A stretch of 64,000 nucleotides of DNA, taken from positions 1 to 64,000 of the forward strand of contig JAILON010000089.1 of the NCBI GenBank assembly GCA_024690865.1, written 5' to 3'. The stretch is from Treponema sp. GTDB lineage: Bacteria; Spirochaetota; Spirochaetia; Treponematales; Treponemataceae. The notes under the pieces are model-generated. The model worked only from the letters and a program-made list of their open reading frames with translations. It made no database searches and had not been told where the DNA came from. Position numbers and translations under genes: made by a program. Positions 33,509-42,461 of the stretch are shown piece after piece; position 1 is the first letter of the stretch; each line of letters starts with the position of its first letter.

Positions 33509-35290
33509 GTGTTTTCGTTTGGTTCTGCCGTTGGAGGTAAGCGGGGGCATGGCAGCGGCCTGCTCCTGGCTCTGAGCATTCTATTCTTTGTTTCTCGCCC
33601 CGGCTTTTCGGAAGGCCCCAGGCTGGTTATGACGGGCGACGTCCCTGTCCGCAGCTTGGTCTGGACGGACGGCGGCAGTTCCTTTGCCGTTGGCGAAGCG
33701 GACGGCATACGCATACGGGACCTGGACTCCGGGACTGTCCGCGCGTCCCTGCCGGTTCATGACGCGGGGGCGGTGGGCTTTGCCAAAGAATTCGGGCGCA
33801 GCGGCACCCTGTACGCCACCCTTTCCGACTCAGGGGAACTGTCCGTCTGGGACGTAGGGGAGGGGGAGGCCGTGCCCGCGGACATCGCTTTCATTGAAGA
33901 CCCCTTGGACGGAACCGTCGTTCCCATCGGCCAGCTCCGCTTTACGGCCCTGGCATTCAGCAGAAACAGCGACTGCATGGTGGCCGGAATGCAGGACGGC
34001 AGCCTGCGCCTCTTTTTCAAGCTGCGCTTTTCCAAGCAGTTCCTTATGCGCGAGACGGGCGGACAGACTGGCCGGATTACGGCCCTGGCATTCAGTCCCG
34101 ACGGTCGCTCCTTTGCCTCGGCCTCCGATGACGGCAGCGTCCTCCTGGTGAACGCGTTTTCCGTCAAACCGGTGGCCCGGCTTCCCTTTTACGCCGTAGA
34201 GGCCGATGGCCCCATCGATTTTGCCCCGGACGGAACCCTCGCGGCTGTCTTGGACAACCGGAGCGTGGTGTTCTACGGTAGGGATGGGGAACAGAAGGGC
34301 AGCCTCATCGTGGATTGCGACATACAGGCCGTCCGCTTTTGGGGCGGGGGCGACAGCCTGGCCGTGCAGGGGATGGACGGCAGCATATCCTTCTATAATA
34401 TAGCCTCAGGAGAGCGCTTTGCTTCGGTTCCCCCCGTCCAGGCTTCCACGCTCTGCTCCTTTGACTTCAGCGAGGACGGCCTGTCCCTGCTGGAAGGATA
34501 TGGGGACGGCACGGTGTACTGCTTTCCGCTGGCTGACTACCTGGCTCCGGCAGAACCGGAGGAGAATGCGGAGGACCCCGTGCAGACCGGCATTGCGGCT
34601 GCCCCAGAGGAGCCCCCGGCAGTCCCGGAGGAGGCACAGGTGGCTCCGGTGGCCGAGGAACCCCCGGCAGTCCCAGTGGCCGAGGAGCCTTTTGAGTACG
34701 ATGACTTTGAACCCTATGGTGAGGAAGAGGAAGATGTCGAGCCGCGGAAGCGGACATTCAAGGAAAACTTCACCAGCACGGGAAGGAACTCCATTTCACT
34801 CCAGGCGGGCGGAAGGCTGCTGCAGGACCCCTACGATGCGGCCGTGGAGCTGGACCTGTCCTTTCGGATGGGGACCCTGTTCCCGCCCTTCTATGTGGGG
34901 GCGGCCTTGAGCGGACAGCTGGGCAAATGCTTTGATGCGGACAATTACCCCAATTCATATACCTGGAAAGGGGAGGACCTTGCGCCGCCCCTGACGGAAG
35001 CCGCGACCCTCTACGTCCCGCTCGGCGTGGAGTTCGCCATACGGAATTCGGCGTTCAGCGTCTTCAGCGAGCTGCATGGAGGCGTGCGGGAAGTGATGCT
35101 CTGGCGGACCTGCGATGAAGGCCTGCTCCGGTCCAAGCCGCACTTTGTCCCCATGGCCGGCATCTATATGGGGGCACTGTTCCACGGCTTCATGCTCCAG
35201 GCCGGGGTGGACTTTGACCCGGTGCAACGATTTACGCCCGGCGTGCTGCTCGGATACAGCTTTACACTGCCGGGAGGAGGAAAGAATTGA
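33509..35290 (+). CDS. WD40 beta-propeller fused to an outer-membrane-like barrel domain
   Basis: 593 aa from a GTG; TAAGG lies directly before it with poor spacing, so the start is uncertain. A hydrophobic signal (GLLLALSILFFVSRPGFS) follows a basic N-terminus. Residues ~35-355 carry WD40-like repeats (ITALAFSPDGRSFASASDD, LRFTALAFSRN). A Pro/Glu/Ala-rich linker (~358-425) leads to a C-terminal ~165-residue domain (NSISLQAGGRLLQDPYDAAV) with Gly/aromatic strands ending GVLLGYSFTLPG. I infer a periplasmic propeller tethered to an outer-membrane barrel. The next gene's ATG overlaps the stop. Confidence 0.8.
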   Translation: MFSFGSAVGGKRGHGSGLLLALSILFFVSRPGFSEGPRLVMTGDVPVRSLVWTDGGSSFAVGEADGIRIRDLDSGTVRASLPVHDAGAVGFAKEFGRSGTLYATLSDSGELSVWDVGEGEAVPADIAFIEDPLDGTVVPIGQLRFTALAFSRNSDCMVAGMQDGSLRLFFKLRFSKQFLMRETGGQTGRITALAFSPDGRSFASASDDGSVLLVNAFSVKPVARLPFYAVEADGPIDFAPDGTLAAVLDNRSVVFYGRDGEQKGSLIVDCDIQAVRFWGGGDSLAVQGMDGSISFYNIASGERFASVPPVQASTLCSFDFSEDGLSLLEGYGDGTVYCFPLADYLAPAEPEENAEDPVQTGIAAAPEEPPAVPEEAQVAPVAEEPPAVPVAEEPFEYDDFEPYGEEEEDVEPRKRTFKENFTSTGRNSISLQAGGRLLQDPYDAAVELDLSFRMGTLFPPFYVGAALSGQLGKCFDADNYPNSYTWKGEDLAPPLTEAATLYVPLGVEFAIRNSAFSVFSELHGGVREVMLWRTCDEGLLRSKPHFVPMAGIYMGALFHGFMLQAGVDFDPVQRFTPGVLLGYSFTLPGGGKN

Positions 35291-35757
35291 TGTCCCGACA
35301 CGTTACGAGCATTGTGCTCGCCGTCGCAGGATGCCTTGCGGCCAGCTTTCTGGCGGCAGGCTGTTCCAACGGTACATACGACCCGCTGATTGAGGAATAC
35401 AACGAGAACTTCGTCACGATTGAAGATACCGACGGTTCGCAGTATTCCGTGAACGACGCGGACTTTGACGCTTCCCGGATGCTGCGCGACCTGTACTCGG
35501 TCTCCCGTCGCACGATGACGAATTTTGCCATCGTGGGCCCCCAGGATGGAGAAAGCTATGAGTGGAGCATCTGCGAGACGGTAAGCGGTGTGAGCGTGAA
35601 CCTTCCGGGCGTGGACATGGGGAGCAGGACCTTCTCGGTCTACCTGCCGAACACGACGCTCAAGGAACAGACGATGTACACCGTAAGCCTTTCCGTGACC
35701 AACAGGGCCGGCACGGTCTTTACGGATTCCGGACGGCTGTGGATAGAGGACGAGTAG
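35290..35757 (+). CDS. small lipoprotein of unknown function
   Basis: 155 aa from the ATG at 35290, overlapping the WD40 stop (TGATG), with GGAGGAAAG upstream. The signal peptide ends SFLAAGC, a good lipobox. The mature part is ~130 residues with beta-rich stretches (NFAIVGPQDGESYEWSICET) and looks like a single small domain. It is translationally coupled to the WD40/barrel protein, suggesting a joint envelope complex. Confidence 0.75.
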   Translation: MSRHVTSIVLAVAGCLAASFLAAGCSNGTYDPLIEEYNENFVTIEDTDGSQYSVNDADFDASRMLRDLYSVSRRTMTNFAIVGPQDGESYEWSICETVSGVSVNLPGVDMGSRTFSVYLPNTTLKEQTMYTVSLSVTNRAGTVFTDSGRLWIEDE

Positions 35758-35860
35758 GCTATAAACAAATAGGATATAAAAACAAGAAAAATAGACGTGA
35801 GCAGGTCCGGCTCCATTCGGGCAAAACAGAAAGTATGTTATTGTATAAAGGAGTTTTGGG

Positions 35861-37777
35861 ATGAAAAAAAGACTTTTTTCTTCATGCCTGAAGGCGGCAG
35901 CAGCCCTGCTGCTTGCTTTCGCAGTTGCCTCGTGCGCACAGTCTGCGGGCGGGGATGACGAAGGAACGGTGAGCGGCGGAACGGTAAGCAATGCCGCCAG
36001 CACCCGCAAGGTAAGCATCTCCGTCGGCGACAAGAATGCAAGTGGACCGTCGATGATGATCCTGCCGAGCGTTGGATCGGATTTGTTCGGGGACGACGGA
36101 ACAATCAAGTACAGCCCGATTATCCTGACGGGAACTTCCGCGAAGGGAACCCAGGTGGGCGGTTCCGCCGACGGAATCCATCTTGAAAGCGAGTTCGATC
36201 CCGCCACCAGCACGGCAAACGTGGATCTTGACGCGACCTACTGGGAGCTGACGCTGACTGCGTACGACAAGGTTTCCGGCAAGCCAGCCCTGCGGGGAGT
36301 GCGTGCGGTTGACCTGACGCATGGCGTCGCGGACGTCACGTTCACCCTGTCACCGGGAAAGCTTGATGACGGTGCGGGCGGCTTCTACAACGGAACGGTC
36401 CACATAGCGGGAACCTTCACTTCTAGTGCTGCCGACATCGTTACGAATGTCAATAGCTACAAGATTGGCCTGTATGAGCGGAACAAAAAGGAGCTGACGA
36501 CGGTTGCCGGTTATGAAGATACGAAACCTGTGACTGGATTGACCAGCCCTGCCTCCATCGCATTCGACTGGGACAAGAGCGACGCCTATAGCTGTCCTCC
36601 GGGAGAGTACCTCTTTGTCTTCCAGCTGCTTGACGTCAACGGTGCTGTCGTCACGCAGTACTCAGACCTGATAATCGTTGACTCCGGCCTGTGTACGGAA
36701 GCGACCCTCAACATTGAGGACGAAGATTCCGTTGATGCTCCTACGGATTTCATGGCGTATCTTGTTGATGACTCACAGGAGAATGGCAAATACCAGGTCA
36801 GGTTCACTTGGGATCCCACGCCTTCTTGGAATGCGACGCAGTTTGTCCTGCAGATTACGGACGTTGACTCTAGTGAGACCCAGACTCTTCCGAGCGAGCG
36901 TGCTGGAAGCGGTGAAGGAAACTTCGCGGCCTATGCTGACGGTTCCCTGATGGCAGGAGCAGAGTACTGCATCGTCAGCTTGCCGGCCAACCACCGCTAT
37001 GAGGCAACGATAAAGGCGAGGTCAGCCCGCGGACGTGAGTCTGCCGTGGTGAGCAGGGAAGCCGCCACCGGAACGGTGTCTGGCTGCACCGGCTTCGGCG
37101 CGGACTCTGTCAACCAGCTGATGAGGATATACGAGCTTGCCGGCGGCATCTACACGGACGGTGACGGCAACGAGCATTCACCCAGGTACATTGACTGGAA
37201 CACCTACACGGGCAGCGATGTTGACCTGCTTCCTGTGGGCAATGTGTCAAAGGTAATCGGTACCGGTACTTCGGCGACGTCTGTGGCCTGCACGAAATGG
37301 AAGCGGAACAACGCGGACGGAAGCGTGACCGTATTTGATCCGAACGATGCCTCCTATGTGCCTCCGGCCGGATTTGTCGACGGCACGTATACCGCGGTGT
37401 ATCTGTCTACGTCAATCGAGGCCATATTGGATCCCCATGAGCCGAAGGTCCTGGATGCGGGCGACGTGACCCTCACGGGCGGAAATCTGAACGGCACGAA
37501 GCTGAAGATTGCCACGAACGAGACCGTGGGTATTGACGTCACGGATTCTGCCATGGATGCAGACCATCCGACTCGCTTCATCGGCTACAAGATTATGGTC
37601 GGAAATACCGTCCTGTACTGCGAGGCGAACACAACTGGAAGCTTCAGCTATACGATACCTGCGAGCACCTTCGCACCCGGTTCCTATGACCTCCATGTCA
37701 TCGGTGTCGGAACGGACAACTACGACTACAGCTACACCGTCAAGCTGCTGGTCCATGCCGCAGGCGGCCATCCGTAA
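35861..37777 (+). CDS. large lipoprotein with repeated beta-domains
   Basis: 638 aa with AAGGAG before the ATG. The signal peptide ends AFAVASC. The mature region is beta-rich and Thr/Asp/Gly-rich with fibronectin-like stretches (RFTWDPTPSWNATQFVLQI at ~310 is the clearest) and no enzyme motif. The C-terminal ~90 residues (GYKIMVGNTVLYCEANTTG, YSYTVKLLVHAAG) resemble an Ig-like fold. It is probably a surface-exposed lipoprotein common in treponemes. Confidence 0.75.
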   Translation: MKKRLFSSCLKAAAALLLAFAVASCAQSAGGDDEGTVSGGTVSNAASTRKVSISVGDKNASGPSMMILPSVGSDLFGDDGTIKYSPIILTGTSAKGTQVGGSADGIHLESEFDPATSTANVDLDATYWELTLTAYDKVSGKPALRGVRAVDLTHGVADVTFTLSPGKLDDGAGGFYNGTVHIAGTFTSSAADIVTNVNSYKIGLYERNKKELTTVAGYEDTKPVTGLTSPASIAFDWDKSDAYSCPPGEYLFVFQLLDVNGAVVTQYSDLIIVDSGLCTEATLNIEDEDSVDAPTDFMAYLVDDSQENGKYQVRFTWDPTPSWNATQFVLQITDVDSSETQTLPSERAGSGEGNFAAYADGSLMAGAEYCIVSLPANHRYEATIKARSARGRESAVVSREAATGTVSGCTGFGADSVNQLMRIYELAGGIYTDGDGNEHSPRYIDWNTYTGSDVDLLPVGNVSKVIGTGTSATSVACTKWKRNNADGSVTVFDPNDASYVPPAGFVDGTYTAVYLSTSIEAILDPHEPKVLDAGDVTLTGGNLNGTKLKIATNETVGIDVTDSAMDADHPTRFIGYKIMVGNTVLYCEANTTGSFSYTIPASTFAPGSYDLHVIGVGTDNYDYSYTVKLLVHAAGGHP

Positions 37778-37860
37778 TCTCTACTAACATCCCGCGGGGC
37801 AGTCCTGCCCTGCGGTTGTCGGGCCCCTGCCTGTAACTGGGTACGGGGCTTCGAATCCTG

Positions 37861-37904
37861 CCCCGTCCAGGACTGAAACGCCCTGGACGGGGCTGGCTCT
37901 TTTG
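37861..37904 (+). terminator. terminator after the large lipoprotein
   Basis: Arms CCCCGTCCAGG (37861-37871) and CCTGGACGGGG (37882-37892) are followed by CTCTTTT. A second hairpin, CCGCAGGGCA-type, lies upstream at about 37791-37816. The intervening TTCGAATCC is not part of a tRNA. Confidence 0.75.
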
Positions 37905-37934
37905 TAGACAAAACACACGATTGCGTGGTATAAT
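37905..37934 (+). promoter_or_regulatory. promoter TAGACA-18-TATAAT for the Phd/RelE module
   Basis: The -10 TATAAT is 37929-37934. A normal leader of about 13 nt with AAGGAG (37943-37948) precedes the ATG at 37954, in contrast to the short-leader genes. Confidence 0.6.
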
Positions 37935-37953
37935 AATCCCATAAGGAGTTTGT

Positions 37954-38214
37954 ATGCCTCAGATTGTTCCGATTCGTGATTTGAAAAATACAACGGCCAT
38001 CTCCAATATGTGCCATGAAAACAAAGAGCCTATTTTTGTAACGAAAAACGGTTATGGCGATATGGTTATCATGAGCATGGAAACCTACGAGAAGAATCTT
38101 TTCCTTGCGGATGTTTACGGAAAGTTGGAAGAAGCAAAGCTGGACATGAAAAATGGCCGTTGTTCTTCCGTCGAGGATGCGGTCGCTCGGATAAGAAAGA
38201 GCCATGGCCTATGA
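37954..38214 (+). CDS. Phd/YefM-type antitoxin
   Basis: 86 aa. VPIRDLKNTTAISNMCHENKEPIFVTKNGYGDMVIMS is the Phd/YefM fold that binds operator DNA; the C-terminal helix (LEEAKLDMKNGRCSSVEDAV) neutralises the toxin. The gene overlaps the toxin by 11 nt. The leader hairpin upstream is the terminator of the preceding lipoprotein. Confidence 0.9.
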   Translation: MPQIVPIRDLKNTTAISNMCHENKEPIFVTKNGYGDMVIMSMETYEKNLFLADVYGKLEEAKLDMKNGRCSSVEDAVARIRKSHGL

Positions 38215-38518
38215 TGTCCGCATAGTGGAAAAGGCGGAGGCGGATTTGTCGGAAATCGTGACGTATATTTCCGATACGCTCTGCAATCCTAAGGCTGCGG
38301 AGGGGGTGCTTGAAGAGTTTTTGCAGGAGCGGGACAATATCGCTGACAATCCGTATATGTATCCCCTGAGTAATGATCCTGTGCTGCAAGCGGAAGGATA
38401 CCATCGGTTTCTTTTCAAGAAGAATTATATTGCTCTGTATCTGATTGATGATGCGGAAAAAGAAGTCTCTATCATGCGTATTTTTTACGCCAAAAGAGAC
38501 TATGGGAATTTGATATAA
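38204..38518 (+). CDS. RelE/ParE-family toxin
   Basis: 104 aa. AYDVRIVEKAEADLSEIVTYI, GYHRFLFKKNYIALYLI and VSIMRIFYAKRDYGNL match RelE/ParE toxins, which cleave mRNA at the ribosome or inhibit gyrase; which one cannot be told. The stop TAA overlaps the mnmA ATG by 1 nt, an unusual coupling of a toxin to a tRNA-modification gene. Confidence 0.9.
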   Translation: MAYDVRIVEKAEADLSEIVTYISDTLCNPKAAEGVLEEFLQERDNIADNPYMYPLSNDPVLQAEGYHRFLFKKNYIALYLIDDAEKEVSIMRIFYAKRDYGNLI

Positions 38519-39708
38519 TGGAATATGAAGAGCTTGAGTTGCCGCCGCCAGGGAGCCGCGTCGTCGTGGGAATGTCCGGCGGGGTGGACTCGACGCTGAC
38601 CGCCCTCCTCCTTAAGGAGCGGGGCTGCCAGGTTACCGGCGTGACGATGTCCATGTGGGCAGACGGAGACCTGCCGGACCTGGACGAGGCTGCGGCCCTG
38701 AAGCACGTGCACGACAGCTGCTACGGGCCGGGCGAAAAGCAGGATATAGACGAATGCCGCACCTTCTGCGCGGAGCAGGGCATCCCCTACCATGTCATTG
38801 ACGTGCGGGAGGCCTACAGGCGCGAGGTGCTCCAATACTTCAAGAATGAATATCGTGCGGGCAGAACCCCCAATCCCTGCATCAGGTGCAACCGCTTCAT
38901 CAAGTTTGGCGCCCTGCTTTCGGGGCTGCCGGCCGTGGGAATCGAATATGACTATTTCTGCACCGGGCACTATGCAAAGGTCGTCCGCGGCAGGGATTCC
39001 GTGGCATCCTCCTATGGGGAGTCCGCCTATGCTTCCTCCGAAGGGCAGGAGCGGCCGGCCCAGATTGCCGTGTCCAACGACAAGGGCAAGGACCAGGCAT
39101 ACTTCCTATGCAGAATCCCTTCCCCCGTACTTGAGAAGGTGAGGTTCCCCTTGGGGAGCTTTACCAAGAAGGACGTGTTCGCAATGGCCGGGGAACGGGG
39201 GCTTAAGGCTGCTTCCCGTGCGGAAAGCCAGGACTTCATTCCGCCGGAATATTTTGACGCGCTCTTTTCGGACGAGCCTTCCGTGCCGGGGAATTTCACC
39301 GACCTGGACGGCAATGTGCTGGGACGGCACAAGGGAATAGAACATTACACCGTGGGCCAGAGGCGGGGGCTTGGCATAAGCGCAAAGGATCCGCTGTACG
39401 TCGCCGCCATAAACAGGGAAAGCAACACCGTGGTGCTTGGCAAGGACTGCGACCTGTTCAGCTCCGCGCTGGAGGCCGTGGACATGGTGTGGCCCGCCTC
39501 ATACAATCCCCGCTGCTCGTTTGACGCGGAGGTAAAAATACGCCTTGCCTCGTCTCCCGTGAGGGCCCGCGTGACCGCACGTGCCGACGGTTCCTGCACC
39601 GTCATTTTTGAGCAGCGGCAGAGGGCCGTTGCCCCCGGCCAGTCGGTTGTTTTCTACCGGGATGGCGTCATAGCCGGTGGGGGCATTATAGACAGGGCGA
39701 TTCCGTAA
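38518..39708 (+). CDS. mnmA: tRNA-specific 2-thiouridylase MnmA
   Basis: 396 aa. MnmA makes the 2-thio group of wobble uridine in tRNAs for Lys, Glu and Gln. The PP-loop VVVGMSGGVDSTLTA near residue 18, catalytic NPCIRCN (near 120) and CTGHYAKVV, and KDQAYFLCRI are intact; a second catalytic Cys is expected near residue 200 (FLCRI). A low-complexity insert lies at ~155-180 (SSYGESAYASSEGQERPA). It starts on the toxin's stop codon without its own clear promoter. Confidence 0.93.
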   Translation: MEYEELELPPPGSRVVVGMSGGVDSTLTALLLKERGCQVTGVTMSMWADGDLPDLDEAAALKHVHDSCYGPGEKQDIDECRTFCAEQGIPYHVIDVREAYRREVLQYFKNEYRAGRTPNPCIRCNRFIKFGALLSGLPAVGIEYDYFCTGHYAKVVRGRDSVASSYGESAYASSEGQERPAQIAVSNDKGKDQAYFLCRIPSPVLEKVRFPLGSFTKKDVFAMAGERGLKAASRAESQDFIPPEYFDALFSDEPSVPGNFTDLDGNVLGRHKGIEHYTVGQRRGLGISAKDPLYVAAINRESNTVVLGKDCDLFSSALEAVDMVWPASYNPRCSFDAEVKIRLASSPVRARVTARADGSCTVIFEQRQRAVAPGQSVVFYRDGVIAGGGIIDRAIP

Positions 39709-39853
39709 GCCGGGTGGTCCGCAAAACATACTGCCGGTGGCGGAGGCCGTTCCGTAGGTCGGGCATGCTGCTGTATGCCGGGGCTGTTCCGCAAGGCGTG
39801 CTGTCGTTGGCGGGGCCGTATCGTAGCTAGGAGTGGCCGGGGAGGTGTGTCAA
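39709..39853 (+). other. intergenic region with imperfect repeats
   Basis: Two degenerate ~60-bp copies of a GC-rich segment (CCGGTGGCGGAGGCCGT-like and CGTTGGCGGGGCCGT-like) follow mnmA. The region ends in GGAGGT, the ribosome site of radA. Confidence 0.45.
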
Positions 39854-41206
39854 ATGAAAAAGAAAGGTTCTATCGTATACAAGTGCTCTTCATGCGGCTA
39901 CACGCAGCCGGCATGGCTTGGCCGCTGCCCGCAGTGCGGCGAGTGGAATTCCATGCAGGAGTGCATCAATGACCCCATGGCCGCAGGTCCCCGCCTTTCG
40001 TCAGACGGGACGGTGGCCAAGGTGAAGCCTGTTCCCCTCTCCCGTATAGAGATTGTGGACGAAGGCAGGATTGCGACTGGCGATGCTGAGTTCGACCGGG
40101 TGCTGGGCGGCGGGGCGACCAAGCGGAGCGCGGTCCTCATCGGCGGTGAACCGGGTATAGGTAAGTCCACCCTCCTGCTCCAGTGCGCGGCGGCGATACA
40201 GAAGGTGAATCCGTCGTTCCGCATCCTGTATGTTTCGGGCGAGGAGTCCGCCTCGCAGATAAAGGGGCGGGCCGTCCGCCTGTCGCTCGACGTGGGCAAG
40301 GTGGAAATCCTGCCGACCCTCCGTCTGGAGGATATACTGGACGCGCTTGACTCGCTCAATCCCACCGTTACGATAATCGATTCAATCCAGACCGTCTATT
40401 CGGTGCAGGCGGGGATAGTGCCCGGCACCGTGAGCCAGCTCAAGTATTGTTCCAACGAGCTCATCAGCTGGGTCAAGGAGCGGGACGCCGTTCTTTTTAT
40501 GACCGCGCACGTCACAAAGGAAGGGGACATCGCGGGGCCGAAAAGCCTTGAGCACATGGTGGACACGGTGATTTCGTTCGAGCGCAACCACAACGACGAC
40601 CTGCGCTTTCTGCATGCCTTGAAGAACCGCTTTGGTTCGGTCAACGAGCTGGGGATTTTCAAGATGGATTCGCTGGGCCTCAAGCCCGTGCCCGACCCCT
40701 CGTCGCTGTTCATCACCAAGCGGGCGGGCGGCCTCCCCGCCGGGGTATCCTGCGTGCCGGTCTTCGAGGGAACGAGGATTTTCATCGTGGAGATCCAGGC
40801 ACTGACCGTTCCCGCCAAGGGGGCGATGAGCCGGGTCTATTCCGACAGGGTGGACGGTGCGCGGGTCAGCCGTGTCGCAGCCGTGCTGGAAAAGCAGCTG
40901 GGCGTGAAGTTTTCGGAACAGGACATCTACATCAACGTCGCCGGTGGAATCCGCCTGGTGGACAGCGCGATAGACGCGGCCCTAGCTGCGGCCCTGTATT
41001 CGGCCCGGAGCGACCTGCCCCTCAAGGAAAGCACCGCCATAGTGGGCGAGCTTTCGCTGGCCGGTGAAATTCGCCCCGTCGCCAAGCTGAAGGACCGGGT
41101 CAAGGCCGCCCGCGAGCTGGGCTTTACGACCGTGTTTGCCCCGGAGAAGGTGGACGGGGCGAAAGCCGTCGCGCGTGTGAAGGATCTGGTCAAGGCCCTG
41201 TTCTAA
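39854..41206 (+). CDS. radA: DNA repair protein RadA
   Basis: 450 aa from the ATG at 39854, chosen for the GGAGGT 7 nt upstream. The N-terminal zinc finger YKCSSCGYTQPAWLGRCPQCG, Walker A GEPGIGKSTLLLQ and the RadA-specific KNRFGSVNELGIF are present, followed by the C-terminal Lon-like domain (~290-450). RadA promotes branch migration in recombination repair. It ends convergently with the XRE gene, overlapping 4 nt. Confidence 0.95.
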   Translation: MKKKGSIVYKCSSCGYTQPAWLGRCPQCGEWNSMQECINDPMAAGPRLSSDGTVAKVKPVPLSRIEIVDEGRIATGDAEFDRVLGGGATKRSAVLIGGEPGIGKSTLLLQCAAAIQKVNPSFRILYVSGEESASQIKGRAVRLSLDVGKVEILPTLRLEDILDALDSLNPTVTIIDSIQTVYSVQAGIVPGTVSQLKYCSNELISWVKERDAVLFMTAHVTKEGDIAGPKSLEHMVDTVISFERNHNDDLRFLHALKNRFGSVNELGIFKMDSLGLKPVPDPSSLFITKRAGGLPAGVSCVPVFEGTRIFIVEIQALTVPAKGAMSRVYSDRVDGARVSRVAAVLEKQLGVKFSEQDIYINVAGGIRLVDSAIDAALAAALYSARSDLPLKESTAIVGELSLAGEIRPVAKLKDRVKAARELGFTTVFAPEKVDGAKAVARVKDLVKALF

Positions 41207-41556
41207 CGGTTCTGGAGCAGCTGCTCCATCCTGTCCAGCCTGGACTCCAGGGCGGACATCCTGCCCTGGATGACGTTCTGCATCATTACTGCGATGGCGT
41301 TCACTTCCGCATAGTTGATGTCGTTCCTGCTGCCGCCGAAGAGCATTGCGGGCGAGACGTTCAGCTCCTTTGCGATTTTTCCGATGAGGCTGGCGGAGGC
41401 GAACTGGGTGCCTGTCTCCACGATGGACAGGTGCTTTTGGGAAATCTTCAACCGCTCCGAAAGCTGCTCCTGGGTCAAACCAACCTCTTTCCGGTATTTC
41501 TGCACGTTTTTCCCGAACAGTTGGGGAATGCTCTCTGTCTCTGCCTTTTCTTCCAT
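41203..41556 (-). CDS. XRE-family transcriptional regulator
   Basis: 117 aa. LFGKNVQKYRKEVGLTQEQLSERLKISQKHLSIVETG is a classic XRE helix-turn-helix at ~13-50, followed by SLIGKIAKELNV. The C-terminal helix (QNVIQGRMSALESRLDRMEQLLQ) is a probable coiled-coil dimer region. It marks the left edge of the accessory island and may regulate island promoters. Confidence 0.88.
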   Translation of the reverse strand: MEEKAETESIPQLFGKNVQKYRKEVGLTQEQLSERLKISQKHLSIVETGTQFASASLIGKIAKELNVSPAMLFGGSRNDINYAEVNAIAVMMQNVIQGRMSALESRLDRMEQLLQNR

Positions 41557-41662
41557 AGATGTTCCATTATCTACGGTAATTTCCTTCTAAAAAACCTGTT
41601 GCTTGGTAGTTAAATTCACTCCTATTGGTAATACGGACGTGTCTGCACGGGGAGATGCTGCC

Positions 41663-41764
41663 CGTGTGGCTGAATGCCGTCTGTGCGCGGCGGGGTGGTG
41701 CTGGGCTGGGCGGGGTGCTGCCCGTGTGGCGGGGTTCTGTCCGTGTGGCTGAATGCCGTCTGTG
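41663..41764. repeat. 28-bp direct repeat pair in the gap between the two XRE genes
   Basis: The 28 bp at 41663-41690 recur exactly at 41737-41764, with a partial third copy in between (CCCGTGTGG). No gene is seen in 41557-41807. Confidence 0.8.
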
Positions 41765-41807
41765 CGCGACGGGATGCTGCCGGGGCCGGGATGTTATCGA
41801 TGCCGGA

Positions 41808-41858
41808 AGACAAAAAAAGTCGCCTGACAGGCGACCTTTAAAACGCGGGCAGGTGCTA
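41808..41858 (+). promoter_or_regulatory. island hairpin-promoter module, copy A
   Basis: GTCGCC-TGACA-GGCGAC with A/T flanks (41808-41835) is followed 19 bp after its GGCGACCT by a TACACT -10 (41853-41858). The same layout occurs at 51671 and 54766. A GGAGGT ribosome site and ATG (41892) follow. Confidence 0.65.
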
Positions 41859-41891
41859 CACTGTGGACATCCTAAAGAACGGAGGTCAAAC

Positions 41892-41969
41892 ATGAGAGCG
41901 AATCCTACTGTCCGTGCGTCAGGGGCGGATACCGGGCCGGCGGCTAGAGCTTGTTCACGACGGAGCTGA
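41892..41969 (+). pseudogene. start of a truncated island gene
   Basis: A promoter module and a perfect GGAGGTCAAAC-ATG lead to an ORF of only 25 codons (MRANPTVRASGADTGP...). It runs into the 3' end of the convergent XRE gene. It looks like the 5' end of a gene lost by deletion rather than a functional product. Confidence 0.45.
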
Positions 41970-42264
41970 TGGCCTCGGTGACGCGGGAGCACAGCTCCTC
42001 CTGCAGCGACTTGCCGTAGGAGCTGCGGAACGAGTCCTTGATGTTCTCCGGTGAACCGCGCTCGTCAAAAAGCTGCGACGGGCGGACGTTCAGGGCACGG
42101 GCAATCTTGTCTATCGTCTCGGCGGACGGGAACCGCTCGCGGGCCTCCATGTCGCCGATGTAGGCAGTGCTCATGCCGATTGTCTCCGCAAGCCGTTCCT
42201 GGGTAAAGCCCGCTTGTTTGCGGTAGAACTTGAGGTTCTTTATGAAAACGCTTCTCACACCCAT
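41944..42264 (-). CDS. XRE-family transcriptional regulator
   Basis: 106 aa. SVFIKNLKFYRKQAGFTQERLAETIGMSTAYIGDMEA is the helix-turn-helix, and SAETIDKIARALNVRPSQLFDE the following helices. A TACAAT lies 9 nt before the ATG but the -35 is poor. It differs clearly from the other XRE protein. Confidence 0.88.
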   Translation of the reverse strand: MGVRSVFIKNLKFYRKQAGFTQERLAETIGMSTAYIGDMEARERFPSAETIDKIARALNVRPSQLFDERGSPENIKDSFRSSYGKSLQEELCSRVTEAISSVVNKL

Positions 42265-42330
42265 AGCCCCTTCATTGTAGGGGATTGGGAGGCGTTTATT
42301 ATCGGCTTAAACACAGAATTTCCAGCTAAA

Positions 42331-42430
42331 GCTTGATTTTCCTGTGTTTTGGTATATAATAACATGCCGTACATACCCGGCTGAAACACAGAATAGCCCC
42401 CTGAAAAGGCGCTTTCCTGTGCGGGAGGCG
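42331..42430 (+). repeat. ~100-bp repeated promoter element, copy 1
   Basis: It contains TTGATT-16-TATAAT (42333-42338, 42355-42360), then AAACACAGAA and, ~30 bp on, TTTCCTGTG, forming an inverted repeat. A similar element is at 51478-51573, and its promoter part at 48727-48754. An additional AAACACAG arm precedes this copy at about 42309. It drives the lipoprotein at 42462. Confidence 0.7.
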
Positions 42431-42461
42431 GGGAAAACGGCAAGATTTTACGGAGGAAATT

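Noticed and set aside
37835-37875. tRNA-like T-loop GCTTCGAATCC followed by CCCCGTCCA
   Set aside because: The flanking bases do not form a proper T stem, and no D arm, anticodon arm or 5' acceptor strand is found upstream; the segment is part of a terminator hairpin.
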